The notes: generated by a model not told the origin, from the sequence alone. A stretch of 64,000 bases of DNA from Gammaproteobacteria bacterium (GCA_030832825.1 JAURIJ010000003.1:62001-126000); one strand, 5' to 3'. Positions 7,572 through 17,561 are shown, numbered from the stretch's first letter. Numbers and translations: made by a program.

Positions 7572-10034
7572 TCAGGAACCGGCGTGCGTTTCCCTGCCCA
7601 GCGGCTTGAAGGCGATCAGCAGCTGCGGCAGAAGGGTCAGCGCGCCCAGAAGGGCGACCATCATGGCGATGCTGGTGAGCAGGCCGAAGACAATGGTGGG
7701 GATGAAATTCGACAAGACCAGGATCGAGAAGCCCGCCACCACCGTCATGGTGGTGAAGTACATGGCCCGCGCGATGCTGTCATGGCAATGGAACATCGTG
7801 GCGCGATAGCTGCCAAGCCGATGAAACTCGTGCTGGAAGCGATGCATGTAGTGGATGGTATTGTCGACGCCGATGCCCACGGCGATGGCCGCGATGGTGA
7901 TGGTCATGATGTCCAGCGGAATGCCCAGCCAGCCCATCAGCCCCAGCACCAGCAGCGCGGCGATGATGTTGGGAATGATGCAGAGCACGGCGATGCGCAC
8001 CGAGCGGAACAGGAACAGGAACATGATCATGATGGCGAACAGCACCACCCCAAGGGTCAGGATCTGGGACTGGTACAGGCTCTGCAGCACATTGTTGTAC
8101 AGCACCAGGATGCCGGTGACGCGCACCTGATCGGCCGCATAGCCGAACTCTTCCTGCAGTCCGCGCTGGATGCCATTGATCAAGTCGTTGCGATTCAGGT
8201 TCTCGTCCGACTCGATCACGCGCACATTGAAGCGCACCTCGTTGTCGGCCACGGACACGAAGGGGGTGAGCACGGAACTCTTCAAGGTTTCGGGGATGCG
8301 GGAATACAGCAGGGCCCAGACGAAACTGTCCACCGGCGCGTCATTGTTCAGCTTCTCTGCCAAGTGGATGACGGAGCCGAAGGACAGCACCTTGCCCGTC
8401 TGGGCGTTGTTGTCCAGATAGTCGTGAATGCGCTTGATCTCGTCCATGCGCGCGCCGGTGAACCAGTAGGCGTCGTTGGGCTCTTCCTCGAAGCCGTCAT
8501 CGAAACCATCGTCGAATTCATCCTCGACCACGGGCAGCGTCACAACGACATCCAGTGACAGCGTGCCGCCCAGTTTCTCGTCGAAGAGCTTCATGCCCTG
8601 ATGGATCTCGGTGTCTTCGCTGAAATACTCGATGAAGCTGTTCTCGACCTTCAACCGCATCAGCCCGACGACACTGAAGACGAATACCGCGCCGGAAATC
8701 CAGAGCACCTTGTTGCCGAGTCGGTCAGTGACCCGCGCCAGCGCCGAGGTCAATGCGGAAGAACTCTGGTGCTGATAGACCGTCTCATCCTTGCTGAACA
8801 GAGACATCAACGCGGGGAACAGCGTGAACACCACCAGCAGCGCCGTCAGCACCCCCATCACCATGATCCAGCCGAAGGAGATGATGGGCGAAATGCCGCT
8901 GGTGAGCAGCGAGGCGAAGGCCACGATGGTGGTGAGCGCGGTGTAGAGACAGGGCTTCCACATGGAGATCACGGCATGGCGCAGCAGCTTGCCATGTTCG
9001 GTGTGACGCCGGGTGGCGCGCAGCTGGCGATAGCGCACGATCAGATGCACCGTCAGCGAGATGGTGGTGATCAGTAGCAGCGACATGAAGTTGGAAGACA
9101 CCACGGTGACTCGCCAGTCCATCAGCCCCAGAATGCCCACCACGATGACACTTGCCACAGCACAGCAGGCCAGCGGCAGGAAAATCCAGCGCAGCCGACG
9201 GAAGATCATGCCCAGCGCCAAGACAATGAAAGCGAACACGCCCAGACTGAACGTGGCGAGATCGTTCTGCACGAAGGTGACCATGTCATCGGCGATCATG
9301 GGCGCACCACCGAGGTAGAGCGTGCCGCTCTGCTGGTAGCCTGTCAGGATGCTGCGAATCTGCCGGATGTCCTCGTGGCGCTGCTCGGCCGTCAGGGTGC
9401 TGTAGGCGTCGAATTCGGCGCTCACCCGCGCCAGTTCCCCGGCCTCCTCGGGGCTCAGCCCCTCGGCATTGCGCTTGCGGCGCAAGTCTTCGCGCGCCTG
9501 AATCAGGGCATGGTACTGCTCGTCACGGGCGAAGCTCACCAGCAGCGCGGCGGTCTGGCCGTCCGGGCTGATGATGGCGTTGCTGAACACCGGGCTGGTG
9601 ATCAGCTCTTCCCGGGCGGCGGCCAGGTCGATGCCAGGGGTCAGCACCGTGTCGTAATTCTCGGAGATGCTCAACAGCTCGGTGTCGCCGAAGATCGGCA
9701 CATTCAGAAGGCTGTCCACCGACTCCACGCGCTCGATGCCGAGCAGCTCCTCGCGCAGTGCGGCGAGCACCTCGAACGACTCGGGGCTGAACAAGTCGGC
9801 CGTGGGCGTGTAGGCAATGGTGACGGCATCGCGCGTGCCGTAGCGATTGTTGACCTGACGCGAGAACTCCAGCTCCTCGTCGCCTTCCATCAGCAGAGAG
9901 TCCGCAGAGGCATCCAGACGGAAGTACTGGGCGTACCAGCCGAAGACAGCGGTGACCACCAGGAGCAGGAAAATCACCAAGACAGGGCGTCCGAAGACGA
10001 GCCTGGTGTAGAGACGGGCGAATGAGGAGCGCAT
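7572..10034 (-). CDS. RND/MMPL family transporter
   Basis: About 820 aa, two repeated multi-TM modules with large periplasmic loops; VGIGVDNTIHYMHRF motif. Confidence 0.85.
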   Translation of the reverse strand: MRSSFARLYTRLVFGRPVLVIFLLLVVTAVFGWYAQYFRLDASADSLLMEGDEELEFSRQVNNRYGTRDAVTIAYTPTADLFSPESFEVLAALREELLGIERVESVDSLLNVPIFGDTELLSISENYDTVLTPGIDLAAAREELITSPVFSNAIISPDGQTAALLVSFARDEQYHALIQAREDLRRKRNAEGLSPEEAGELARVSAEFDAYSTLTAEQRHEDIRQIRSILTGYQQSGTLYLGGAPMIADDMVTFVQNDLATFSLGVFAFIVLALGMIFRRLRWIFLPLACCAVASVIVVGILGLMDWRVTVVSSNFMSLLLITTISLTVHLIVRYRQLRATRRHTEHGKLLRHAVISMWKPCLYTALTTIVAFASLLTSGISPIISFGWIMVMGVLTALLVVFTLFPALMSLFSKDETVYQHQSSSALTSALARVTDRLGNKVLWISGAVFVFSVVGLMRLKVENSFIEYFSEDTEIHQGMKLFDEKLGGTLSLDVVVTLPVVEDEFDDGFDDGFEEEPNDAYWFTGARMDEIKRIHDYLDNNAQTGKVLSFGSVIHLAEKLNNDAPVDSFVWALLYSRIPETLKSSVLTPFVSVADNEVRFNVRVIESDENLNRNDLINGIQRGLQEEFGYAADQVRVTGILVLYNNVLQSLYQSQILTLGVVLFAIMIMFLFLFRSVRIAVLCIIPNIIAALLVLGLMGWLGIPLDIMTITIAAIAVGIGVDNTIHYMHRFQHEFHRLGSYRATMFHCHDSIARAMYFTTMTVVAGFSILVLSNFIPTIVFGLLTSIAMMVALLGALTLLPQLLIAFKPLGRETHAGS

Positions 10035-10387
10035 GGTGTTCCCTGAAAATGAGCAGCGGCCAACTATACCGTGTTGGCCGAGGGCTTGCACCCCGCAAAG
10101 CCGCGCGGTGAGCGCCCGACAGGGGCTTTCCAGTGTTTCGCGATGACTTGCGCCATGTGCGCAAAAATTGTTTTAAATCAAAGAGTTTTCCGGCAGTCTG
10201 GACTCACAATTAGTCACAATGTCTGGCTTGCAGGAGCGCTGGATGCTTGATTACAGTGGCGACATGGGATCAGTCAGGGTATGTTCCCGCCCCTGACGCG
10301 AGAATCCCGAAGATGTGACGAGTGCCGGGGGTGCCGCCTTGTCAGGACAGGGAACACAGTGGTCGTGAAGAAGAGGAGTGAGCAGTG

Positions 10388-11002
10388 ATGAACAAGATTG
10401 CCGGACTGGTTGCAGGAACCCTGATGTCAGCGATGCTGTCCCTCAGCGCAATGGCGGATGATTTCCTCAAGCCCATCAAGGACTTCACCCTGGTGGACCA
10501 TCTGGGCGTGACACATTCGCTGGCCGAATATGCCGACAAGGACTACATCGTGATGTACATCCACGGCTCGGGCTGTCCGATTGCCCGTCTGTCGGTGCCC
10601 GAATACCAGCAGATCACCCAGACCTACAAGGACCAGAACATCGAGTTCCTGATGCTCAACTCCTTCATCCAGGACGACATGGCGCGCATCCAGAAGGAAG
10701 CTGAGGAATTCAACATCGAGTTCCCGATCCTCAAGGATGAAGACCAGACCGTGGCCAAGTCACTCGGCGTGGAACGCACTGCCGAAGTGTTCGTGATCGA
10801 CCCGCGTACCCGTGAAGTGCACTTCCGCGGCCCGATCAACGATGCTCTGGGCTACGAGAGCCAGCGCAATCAGGCGGACAACCACTACCTGACCGATGCC
10901 CTGGAAACCATCCTGGCCGGCGGCGAGGTGAACATGGACGACATCCCCGATTCCAAGGGCTGCCTGGTGGGTTTCTTCCACCCGGCCGTGACAGGGCTGT
11001 AA
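10388..11002 (+). CDS. Secreted redoxin (AhpC/TSA-type thioredoxin fold)
   Basis: Signal peptide; YIHGSGCPIARLS; C-terminal DSKGCLVGF. Confidence 0.75.
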   Translation: MNKIAGLVAGTLMSAMLSLSAMADDFLKPIKDFTLVDHLGVTHSLAEYADKDYIVMYIHGSGCPIARLSVPEYQQITQTYKDQNIEFLMLNSFIQDDMARIQKEAEEFNIEFPILKDEDQTVAKSLGVERTAEVFVIDPRTREVHFRGPINDALGYESQRNQADNHYLTDALETILAGGEVNMDDIPDSKGCLVGFFHPAVTGL

Positions 11003-11047
11003 GCCAACACAGCCAGGCCCGGAACTCAGCGGGCGGCGCACAAACAC

Positions 11048-11080
11048 AAAGGGCCCTGCGTGTGAACGCAAGGCCCTTTT
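11048..11080. terminator. Bidirectional intrinsic terminator between redoxin and fpr
   Basis: aaagggcc-c-tgcg-tgtgaa-cgca-a-ggcccttt stem-loop followed by a T-rich run, between convergent genes. Confidence 0.8.
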
Positions 11081-11122
11081 GCTTTGGCTTCGAGACAGCG
11101 CAGGCGCTCGCACGCACGCCTG

Positions 11123-11893
11123 TCAATCGACGAAGGCGCGCTCGATCACGTACTCGGCCTTGATGCCCTGGCGGGATTCGCCGAAACCCCACTCATTGAG
11201 GATGCGGCTGATGTCCTTGAGCATGGCGGAACTGCCGCACAGCATGAAGCGATCGTCTTCCTTGCAGGCCTGTGGCAGGCCGATGTCGGAGAAAAGCTTG
11301 CCGCTGACCATCAGATCGGTGATGCGGCCGGTATAGACGAAGTCTTCGCGGGTGACGGTGGGGTAATAGATCAACTGCTCGCGCACCTGCTCGCCGAAGA
11401 ACTCGTTCTGCGGCAGCTCCTGGCTGATGTAGTCACGGTAAGCCAGGTCGATGATGCGGCGCACGCCGTGCACAAGGATCACCTTCTCGAAGCGCTCGTA
11501 GACTTCCGGGTCCCGGATGATGCTCATGAACGGCGCCAGCCCGGTGCCGGTGCCCAGCAGGTACAGATGACGCCCGGGCAGCAGGTGGTCGGCCACCAGG
11601 GTGCCGGTGGGCTTGCTGCTGATCAGCAGTTCGTCGCCGACGCGGATGTTCTGCAGGCGCGAGGTCAGCGGACCGTCGGGCACCTTGATGCTGAAGAACT
11701 CCAGCTCTTCCTCGTAATTGGCGCTGGCAATGCTGTAGGCACGCATCAGGGGCTTGCCCTCGACTTCCATGCCCACCATCACGAAATGCCCATTCTCGAA
11801 ACGCAGGGACTTGTCGCGCGTGGTGGTGAAGCTGAAGAGGGACTCATTCCAGTGGTGCACGCTGGTTACGCTTTGCTTGGAGACTGCCGCCAT
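11123..11893 (-). CDS. fpr: Ferredoxin--NADP reductase
   Basis: MRAYSIASANYEEELEFFSIKV, LLGTGTGLAPFMSIIRDP, FMLCGSSAMLKD, C-terminal YVIERAFVD. Confidence 0.92.
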   Translation of the reverse strand: MAAVSKQSVTSVHHWNESLFSFTTTRDKSLRFENGHFVMVGMEVEGKPLMRAYSIASANYEEELEFFSIKVPDGPLTSRLQNIRVGDELLISSKPTGTLVADHLLPGRHLYLLGTGTGLAPFMSIIRDPEVYERFEKVILVHGVRRIIDLAYRDYISQELPQNEFFGEQVREQLIYYPTVTREDFVYTGRITDLMVSGKLFSDIGLPQACKEDDRFMLCGSSAMLKDISRILNEWGFGESRQGIKAEYVIERAFVD

Positions 11894-12137
11894 TGTGTTT
11901 CCTGCCAGTGATCAGTGAGAGAGATGCCGGGGTTGGGCGAGGCCGATTGAAGCGGGGCGCATTGTAAACAAACGGTCAAGTACCTGTAAAACAGATAATC
12001 CCCATATCCTTGATCGGTTTTGTTGATATATCCTGCGCTCGACGCGCCCCTTGCCCGGCGCCGTGAACGGAGCGGGACGATACAGGGGCAAGTCCGTGAA
12101 TTCAAGCCGCTGGCGCCCGCGCCGGCCGGGAGCCCCC

Positions 12138-13022
12138 ATGCATTACACCCTGCGTCAGATCGAAGTGTTTCTTGCCACCGCTCACTACGAGAACGTGACC
12201 CAGGCCGCCCAGAGTCTGGCGATGTCTCAGTCTGCCGCCAGCTCGGCCCTGCAGGACCTGGAGCAACGCTTCGAGGTTCAGCTGTTCGACCGCGCCGGCA
12301 AGCGGCTGCAGCTCAATGCCCTGGGCAAATCCCTGCGGCCACGGGCGGAGGCGCTGATGGCGCAGGCTCGCGAATTCGAGCGCAGCCTGTCCCAGCATTC
12401 CGAGATCGGCGAATTGAAGGTGGGAGCCACACTGACCATCGGCAATTACCTGGCGGTGGCCATCATGGCGGACTTCATGGGCGAACACCCCGGCGCCCGG
12501 GTCAGCCTGACGGTGGAGAACACGGCGGGCATCGCCAGTCGCGTCCGCAACTTCGAACTCGACATCGGCCTGGTGGAGGGGGAGTTGCAGGACCCTGTGC
12601 TGGACGTGCTGCCCTGGCGCGAGGACGAACTGATGCTGTTCTGCTCCCCCGAACATCCGCTGGCCCGGCGCCGCGTGCTGGAGGATGCCGACCTGCTGCA
12701 GGCCCAGTGGATCGTGCGCGAGGCCGGCTCCGGCACGCGACAGGCCTTCGACCGCGCCATGCACGGCCTGCTGCCCGATCTGGACCTGCGCCTGGAGCTG
12801 CAACACACGGAAGCGATCAAGCGCGCGGTCGAGGCGAATCTCGGCATCGGCTGCCTGTCGGCCATCACCCTGCGTGACGCCATCGCTCGGGGCTCACTGG
12901 TGGCCCTGAGTGCCCCGCAGCGCGACTGGAGCCGCCGCTTCTACTTCATCCTGCACAAACAGAAATACCGCAGTGCCGGCGTGCAATCCTGGCTCGCGCT
13001 GTGCCGGCGCCATGGCGCCTGA
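12138..13022 (+). CDS. finR: LysR-family regulator, FinR-like
   Basis: LysR HTH; divergent from fpr; overall resemblance to Pseudomonas FinR (LTIGNYLA, LRLELQHTEAIKRAVEANLGIGCLS, FYFILHKQKY) recalled from knowledge. Confidence 0.65.
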   Translation: MHYTLRQIEVFLATAHYENVTQAAQSLAMSQSAASSALQDLEQRFEVQLFDRAGKRLQLNALGKSLRPRAEALMAQAREFERSLSQHSEIGELKVGATLTIGNYLAVAIMADFMGEHPGARVSLTVENTAGIASRVRNFELDIGLVEGELQDPVLDVLPWREDELMLFCSPEHPLARRRVLEDADLLQAQWIVREAGSGTRQAFDRAMHGLLPDLDLRLELQHTEAIKRAVEANLGIGCLSAITLRDAIARGSLVALSAPQRDWSRRFYFILHKQKYRSAGVQSWLALCRRHGA

Positions 13023-13024
13023 GC

Positions 13025-13843
13025 TCAGTCGTTGACGCTGGCATCGGCCCGATTCAGCAGCTCATGCAGCTGCGGGAACAGCGCGGCATTCGCCACCAGG
13101 ATGTCCTGATCGTGAAACTCCGGACTGACCCCCGCGGGCACCGGCTTGAAATGCCCGTAGCGGGCGCCGGCCTCGCGCGCAATGAGCTGGGCGGCAGCGA
13201 AGTCCCACAGACTCAGATTCTCGTAGTAGCCATCCAGCCGGCCCATGGCCACCCAGCAGATGTCCAGCGAGGCGGCGCCCAGACGCCGAATGTCTGCGCA
13301 CTCCTGCAGCACCAGCGCCAGACGCCGCACGATCGGCCGCATGTCACCCTTGATGTAGGGGAAGCCGGTGGCCACGATGGCGCGGCGCAGCTCCGTCTTG
13401 GTGGCGACCTTGATCGGACTGTCGTTGAGCCAGGCGCCGCCGCCCACCACGGCGTGGAAGGTCTCGTTCACGAAGGGATTGCAGACCACGCCACAGAGCA
13501 CACGGCCCTGCTCGGCATAGGCGATGGAGACCGCGCTCTGGAAGTGCCCCTGGGCGTAGTTCACCGTGCCGTCGATCGGGTCGATGATCCACAGCGGGCC
13601 CTGCCAGGCGGACAGATCCTGCATGGTCGGCGCCGATTCCTCCGCCAGGATGCGATGTCCGGGGAAGCGCTCGCGGATGGCATCGCAGATGAACTGATCG
13701 GCCTTGAGATCGGCGTGGGTGACCAGCTCGGTGCCGCCCTTGTAGGCGGTGCTCAGGCCCTGGGCGGCCAGCCGTTCGTGGCGAATGAGCTCGCCGGCGG
13801 CTTCGGCGAGAGTGCGGGTGAAGGCGGGGATATCGGGATGCAT
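13025..13843 (-). CDS. Inositol monophosphatase family protein
   Basis: AEES, WIIDPIDGTVNYAQG and late metal-binding WDFAAAQLIAREAGA motifs. Confidence 0.88.
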   Translation of the reverse strand: MHPDIPAFTRTLAEAAGELIRHERLAAQGLSTAYKGGTELVTHADLKADQFICDAIRERFPGHRILAEESAPTMQDLSAWQGPLWIIDPIDGTVNYAQGHFQSAVSIAYAEQGRVLCGVVCNPFVNETFHAVVGGGAWLNDSPIKVATKTELRRAIVATGFPYIKGDMRPIVRRLALVLQECADIRRLGAASLDICWVAMGRLDGYYENLSLWDFAAAQLIAREAGARYGHFKPVPAGVSPEFHDQDILVANAALFPQLHELLNRADASVND

Positions 13844-14004
13844 GGCGGTGTCCGGCTGTGAGGAGGCGCGCAGTATAGCAGCGCCGCTCCCGCGGCAGCA
13901 GACCGACGGATGACGGCGCTGCGCCGGGCGGAGTATCCTGCGCGCATGTTGATATCACCCCAGCCTGCACACCCCCTGCTGCGCTCCCCACGGCGAGTCT
14001 GTCC

Positions 14005-15315
14005 ATGAAACTGCACTCCTGGGGCCGCTACCCCATCACAGACAGTCAGCCGCATGCCCCGCGCACGCCGGCCGCCATCGCCGCCCTGCTGCGCCACCGC
14101 GATGCCGCCCCCGCCAGCCTGATCGCACGCGGCCTCGGGCGCAGCTACGGCGACAGCGCCCTGGCCGCCGAAGTCATCCAGACCCAGGCGCTCGATCATC
14201 TGCTGAGTTTCGACGAGAGCAGCGGCGAACTGCGCTGTGCCGCCGGGGTCAGCCTGGACCAGCTGCTGCAGGTCTTCCTGCCCCGAGGCTGGATGCTGCC
14301 GGTGGTGCCTGGCACCCGCTTTGTCAGCGTGGGCGGCGCCATCGCCAGCGATGTGCATGGCAAGAATCATCATGTGGCCGGCACCTTCGGCCAGCATGTC
14401 ACGCGGCTTTCCCTGCTGCAGGCCTCAGGCAAGGTGGTGGAATGCACACCCGAACAGCACCGCGATCTGTTCAATGCCACCTGCGGCGGCATGGGCCTGA
14501 CGGGCATCATCCTGGACGCCACGCTGCGGCTGCAGCGCGTGCCTGGCTCGGCGATCCTGCAGCAGAGCCTGCGCAGCGCCAATCTGGAGGAAGTCGTCGC
14601 ACAGTTCGAGGAGCACGCCGCCGCCACCTATTCCGTGGCCTGGCTGGACTGCCTGGCGCGCGGCAGCGCACTCGGCCGGGCCCTGCTCTATCTGGGCGAA
14701 CACGCACAGGACGGCCGCTATCTTGCGCCTCGCCCAGGCCGCCTGAGCATCCCGTTCGATGCGCCCGCGTTCCTGCTCAACCGCTTCAGCATGAGCGCCT
14801 TCAACGCCCTGTATTACCAGCGGCGCGTGGACCCGCAGGCCCGCCAGCGGCTGGAGGCGGACAGCTACTTCTTCCCGCTGGACGGCATCGCGCACTGGAA
14901 CCGGCTCTACGGCAGGCGCGGCTTCCTGCAGTATCAGTGCGTCATTCCCCAGGACGCCGCGCTGCCGGGCATCCGCCGCGTGCTGCAGGCCAGCGGCGCG
15001 GCAGGCAAGGGTTCCTTCCTCTCGGTGCTGAAGAAGTTCGGCCCTGGCAATGCGCACTGGCTGTCGTTCCCGCTGGAGGGCTACACCCTCGCGCTGGACT
15101 TCAAGCACGAGCCTTCGCTGCTGCCGCTGCTGGACGAGCTCGACCGCATCGTGCTGGACCACGGCGGCCGCCTGTATCTGGCCAAGGATGCCCGCATGAG
15201 CGCGGACACCTTCCGCCGCAGCTACCCCCGCTGGGAAGCGCTGCGGGCGCTGCGGCTTGCAAGCGGCGCGGATCGTCTGTTCAATTCGCTGCAGTCGCAG
15301 CGCCTGGGCCTGTGA
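14005..15315 (+). CDS. FAD-binding oxidoreductase, decaprenylphosphoryl-beta-D-ribose 2-oxidase (DprE1)-like
   Basis: RGLGRSYGDSA, VPGTRFVSVGGAIASDVHGKNHH, GTFGQHV; C-terminal YLAKDARMSADTFRRSYPRW. Confidence 0.85.
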   Translation: MKLHSWGRYPITDSQPHAPRTPAAIAALLRHRDAAPASLIARGLGRSYGDSALAAEVIQTQALDHLLSFDESSGELRCAAGVSLDQLLQVFLPRGWMLPVVPGTRFVSVGGAIASDVHGKNHHVAGTFGQHVTRLSLLQASGKVVECTPEQHRDLFNATCGGMGLTGIILDATLRLQRVPGSAILQQSLRSANLEEVVAQFEEHAAATYSVAWLDCLARGSALGRALLYLGEHAQDGRYLAPRPGRLSIPFDAPAFLLNRFSMSAFNALYYQRRVDPQARQRLEADSYFFPLDGIAHWNRLYGRRGFLQYQCVIPQDAALPGIRRVLQASGAAGKGSFLSVLKKFGPGNAHWLSFPLEGYTLALDFKHEPSLLPLLDELDRIVLDHGGRLYLAKDARMSADTFRRSYPRWEALRALRLASGADRLFNSLQSQRLGL

Positions 15316-15334
15316 GCCGCCTTTTGGAGAACGC

Positions 15335-16072
15335 ATGAAGAACATCCTGATCATCGGGGCCAACTCGGCCATCGCCAAGGCGGTGGCCCGTGCCTGTGCC
15401 GAGGAGCATGCCCGGCTGTTCCTGCTGGCCCGGGACAGCGCCCTGCTGGCGCAGCAGAAGCAGGATCTGGAGATTCGCGGTGCCGCTGCGGTGGACTATG
15501 CCCCGCTGGATGTCACGCATTTCAGCCTGCACGAGGCCGTGCTGGAGCAGGCGCTGGACACCCTGGGCAGCATCGATCTGGCCGTGATCTGTCATGGCAG
15601 CCTGCCCGATCAGGCACGGTGCGCCGAGCACTTCGACGCCGCGCTGGAGCAATTCAACATCAACGCCCTCAGCACGATCTCCCTGCTCACCCTGCTCGGC
15701 AATCACATGAGCGCGCGCAAGCAGGGCTGCATTGCCGTGGTGACCTCGGTGGCAGGGGATCGCGGCCGCCCGTCGAACTATGTGTACGGCGCCGCGAAGG
15801 GCATGGTGTCCCAGTATCTGCAGGGCCTGCGCGGTCGGCTGTTTCATCACGGCGTGCATGTGGTCGATGTGCGCCCCGGCTTCGTCGACACACCGATGAC
15901 GGTGCATCTGCGCAAGGGTCCGTTGTGGAGCTCGCCCGAGCGCATTGCGCATTGTCTGCTCGAGGGAGTGCGCCAGCGACGCCACACCGTCTATGCCCCG
16001 GGCTACTGGCGGCTGATCATGGCCGTGGTGCGCGCCATCCCCGATGCCCTCTTCAAGCGCCTGCCGCTCTGA
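15335..16072 (+). CDS. SDR-family oxidoreductase, DprE2-like (decaprenylphosphoryl-2-keto-ribose reductase)
   Basis: ILIIGANSAIAKAVARACAEE, YVYGAAKG (YxxxK), position directly after DprE1-like gene. Confidence 0.82.
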   Translation: MKNILIIGANSAIAKAVARACAEEHARLFLLARDSALLAQQKQDLEIRGAAAVDYAPLDVTHFSLHEAVLEQALDTLGSIDLAVICHGSLPDQARCAEHFDAALEQFNINALSTISLLTLLGNHMSARKQGCIAVVTSVAGDRGRPSNYVYGAAKGMVSQYLQGLRGRLFHHGVHVVDVRPGFVDTPMTVHLRKGPLWSSPERIAHCLLEGVRQRRHTVYAPGYWRLIMAVVRAIPDALFKRLPL

Positions 16073-16094
16073 GCCCAGCCCACAGGACCTCGTC

Positions 16095-17561
16095 ATGAGC
16101 CACAGCCCGGTACCCGAGGATCGCACTGCCCTGCCGCTGTATGTGGACCTCGACGGCACGCTGCTGCGCAGTGACCTGCTGCTGGAATCCTTTCTGGAAC
16201 TGATCAAGCGAAACCTGTTCTACCTGCTGCTGATTCCCCTGTGGCTGCTGCGCGGCAAGGCGGCGTTGAAGCGGGAGATCGCCGGCCGGGTGCAGCTGCG
16301 CGTCGACCTGCTGCCGTGGAATACCGGCCTGCTGGCCTACCTTCAGGAGCAGAAAGCCAAAGGACGCCGCCTCGTGCTGATCTCGGCGTCCGATCAACTG
16401 CTCGTGGATGCCGTGGCCGCCCATCTTGATACCTTCGACGCGGCCATCGGCAGCGACGGCGAGCACAACTGCGGCGGGACGGCCAAGCAGCAGCGCATCG
16501 CCGCCGAGGCGCCTCACTACGTGTATGCAGGAGATCGTGCGGTGGATCTCGAGGTCTGGCGCCATGCCGCGGCGGCCATCCCGGTGGACGTGTCGCCAGC
16601 CCTGCGCCAGCAGCTCGCCGCAATGGTGCCGATCGAAGTGGAATTCACGCGCCAGGGCAGTCGCTGGCGCGCGGCCCTGCGTGCCCTGCGCCTGCATCAG
16701 TGGTTGAAGAACCTGTTGCTCCTGCTGCCGCTGGCCCTGGCCCATGAACTCGGCAACAGTGCGCTGCTGCTGCAGGCGCTGCTCGCGTTCGTGAGCTTCG
16801 GCCTGTGCGCGTCCAGCGTCTATGTGCTCAATGATCTGCTTGATCTGCCCAGCGACCGGGCGCATCACAGCAAGCATCGGCGCCCCTTCGCGAGCGGCGA
16901 GCTGCCGCTGCTGCACGGCCTGCTCCTCAGCCCGCTGCTGCTGGTGCTGGCCTTCGCGCTTGCCAGCACCCTGCCAGTCGCCTTTGTGGGCGCACTGGCG
17001 CTCTACTATTTCTGCACAGGTCTCTACAGCTTCGTGCTCAAGCGCATCATGCTGGTGGATGTGATCGTGCTGGCGGGGCTGTACACGCTGCGCATCATTG
17101 CCGGTGCGGCGGCGGTCGGCGTCGCGCTGTCGTTCTGGCTGCTGGCCTTCTCGATGTTCCTGTTCTTCAGCCTCGCGGTGGTCAAGCGCTACACGGAACT
17201 GGATTACCTGCAGAAGGCTGGCTTCGCGCAGTCGCAGGGGCGGGGGTATCTGGCGCAGGACCTGCCGATGATGGCCCTGTTCGGCAGCACGAGTGCGCTG
17301 ATGTCGGTGATGGTGTTCGCGCTTTACATCAACAACGAGGACACGCGCAGTCAGTACGCCACGCCAGAACTGCTGTGGCTGCTGTGTCCTCTACTGCTCT
17401 ATCTGATCACGCGCATCTGGCTGCTGGCCGCGCGCGGGCAGCTGGCCGAGGACCCGATCGTCTACGCCATCCGGGACCACACCAGTCAGGCGCTGATGCT
17501 GGTGGGAGCCATCCTGCTGTGGCTGGCGATCCTGGACTGGCGCGTCATGCTCGCGCTATAG
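16095..17561 (+). CDS. HAD phosphatase domain fused to UbiA prenyltransferase (DPPR synthase-like)
   Basis: N-terminal YVDLDGTLLRSD and ISASDQL (HAD); C-terminal NDLLDLPSDRAHHSKHRRPFASG (UbiA NDxxDxxxD), multiple TM segments. Confidence 0.87.
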   Translation: MSHSPVPEDRTALPLYVDLDGTLLRSDLLLESFLELIKRNLFYLLLIPLWLLRGKAALKREIAGRVQLRVDLLPWNTGLLAYLQEQKAKGRRLVLISASDQLLVDAVAAHLDTFDAAIGSDGEHNCGGTAKQQRIAAEAPHYVYAGDRAVDLEVWRHAAAAIPVDVSPALRQQLAAMVPIEVEFTRQGSRWRAALRALRLHQWLKNLLLLLPLALAHELGNSALLLQALLAFVSFGLCASSVYVLNDLLDLPSDRAHHSKHRRPFASGELPLLHGLLLSPLLLVLAFALASTLPVAFVGALALYYFCTGLYSFVLKRIMLVDVIVLAGLYTLRIIAGAAAVGVALSFWLLAFSMFLFFSLAVVKRYTELDYLQKAGFAQSQGRGYLAQDLPMMALFGSTSALMSVMVFALYINNEDTRSQYATPELLWLLCPLLLYLITRIWLLAARGQLAEDPIVYAIRDHTSQALMLVGAILLWLAILDWRVMLAL

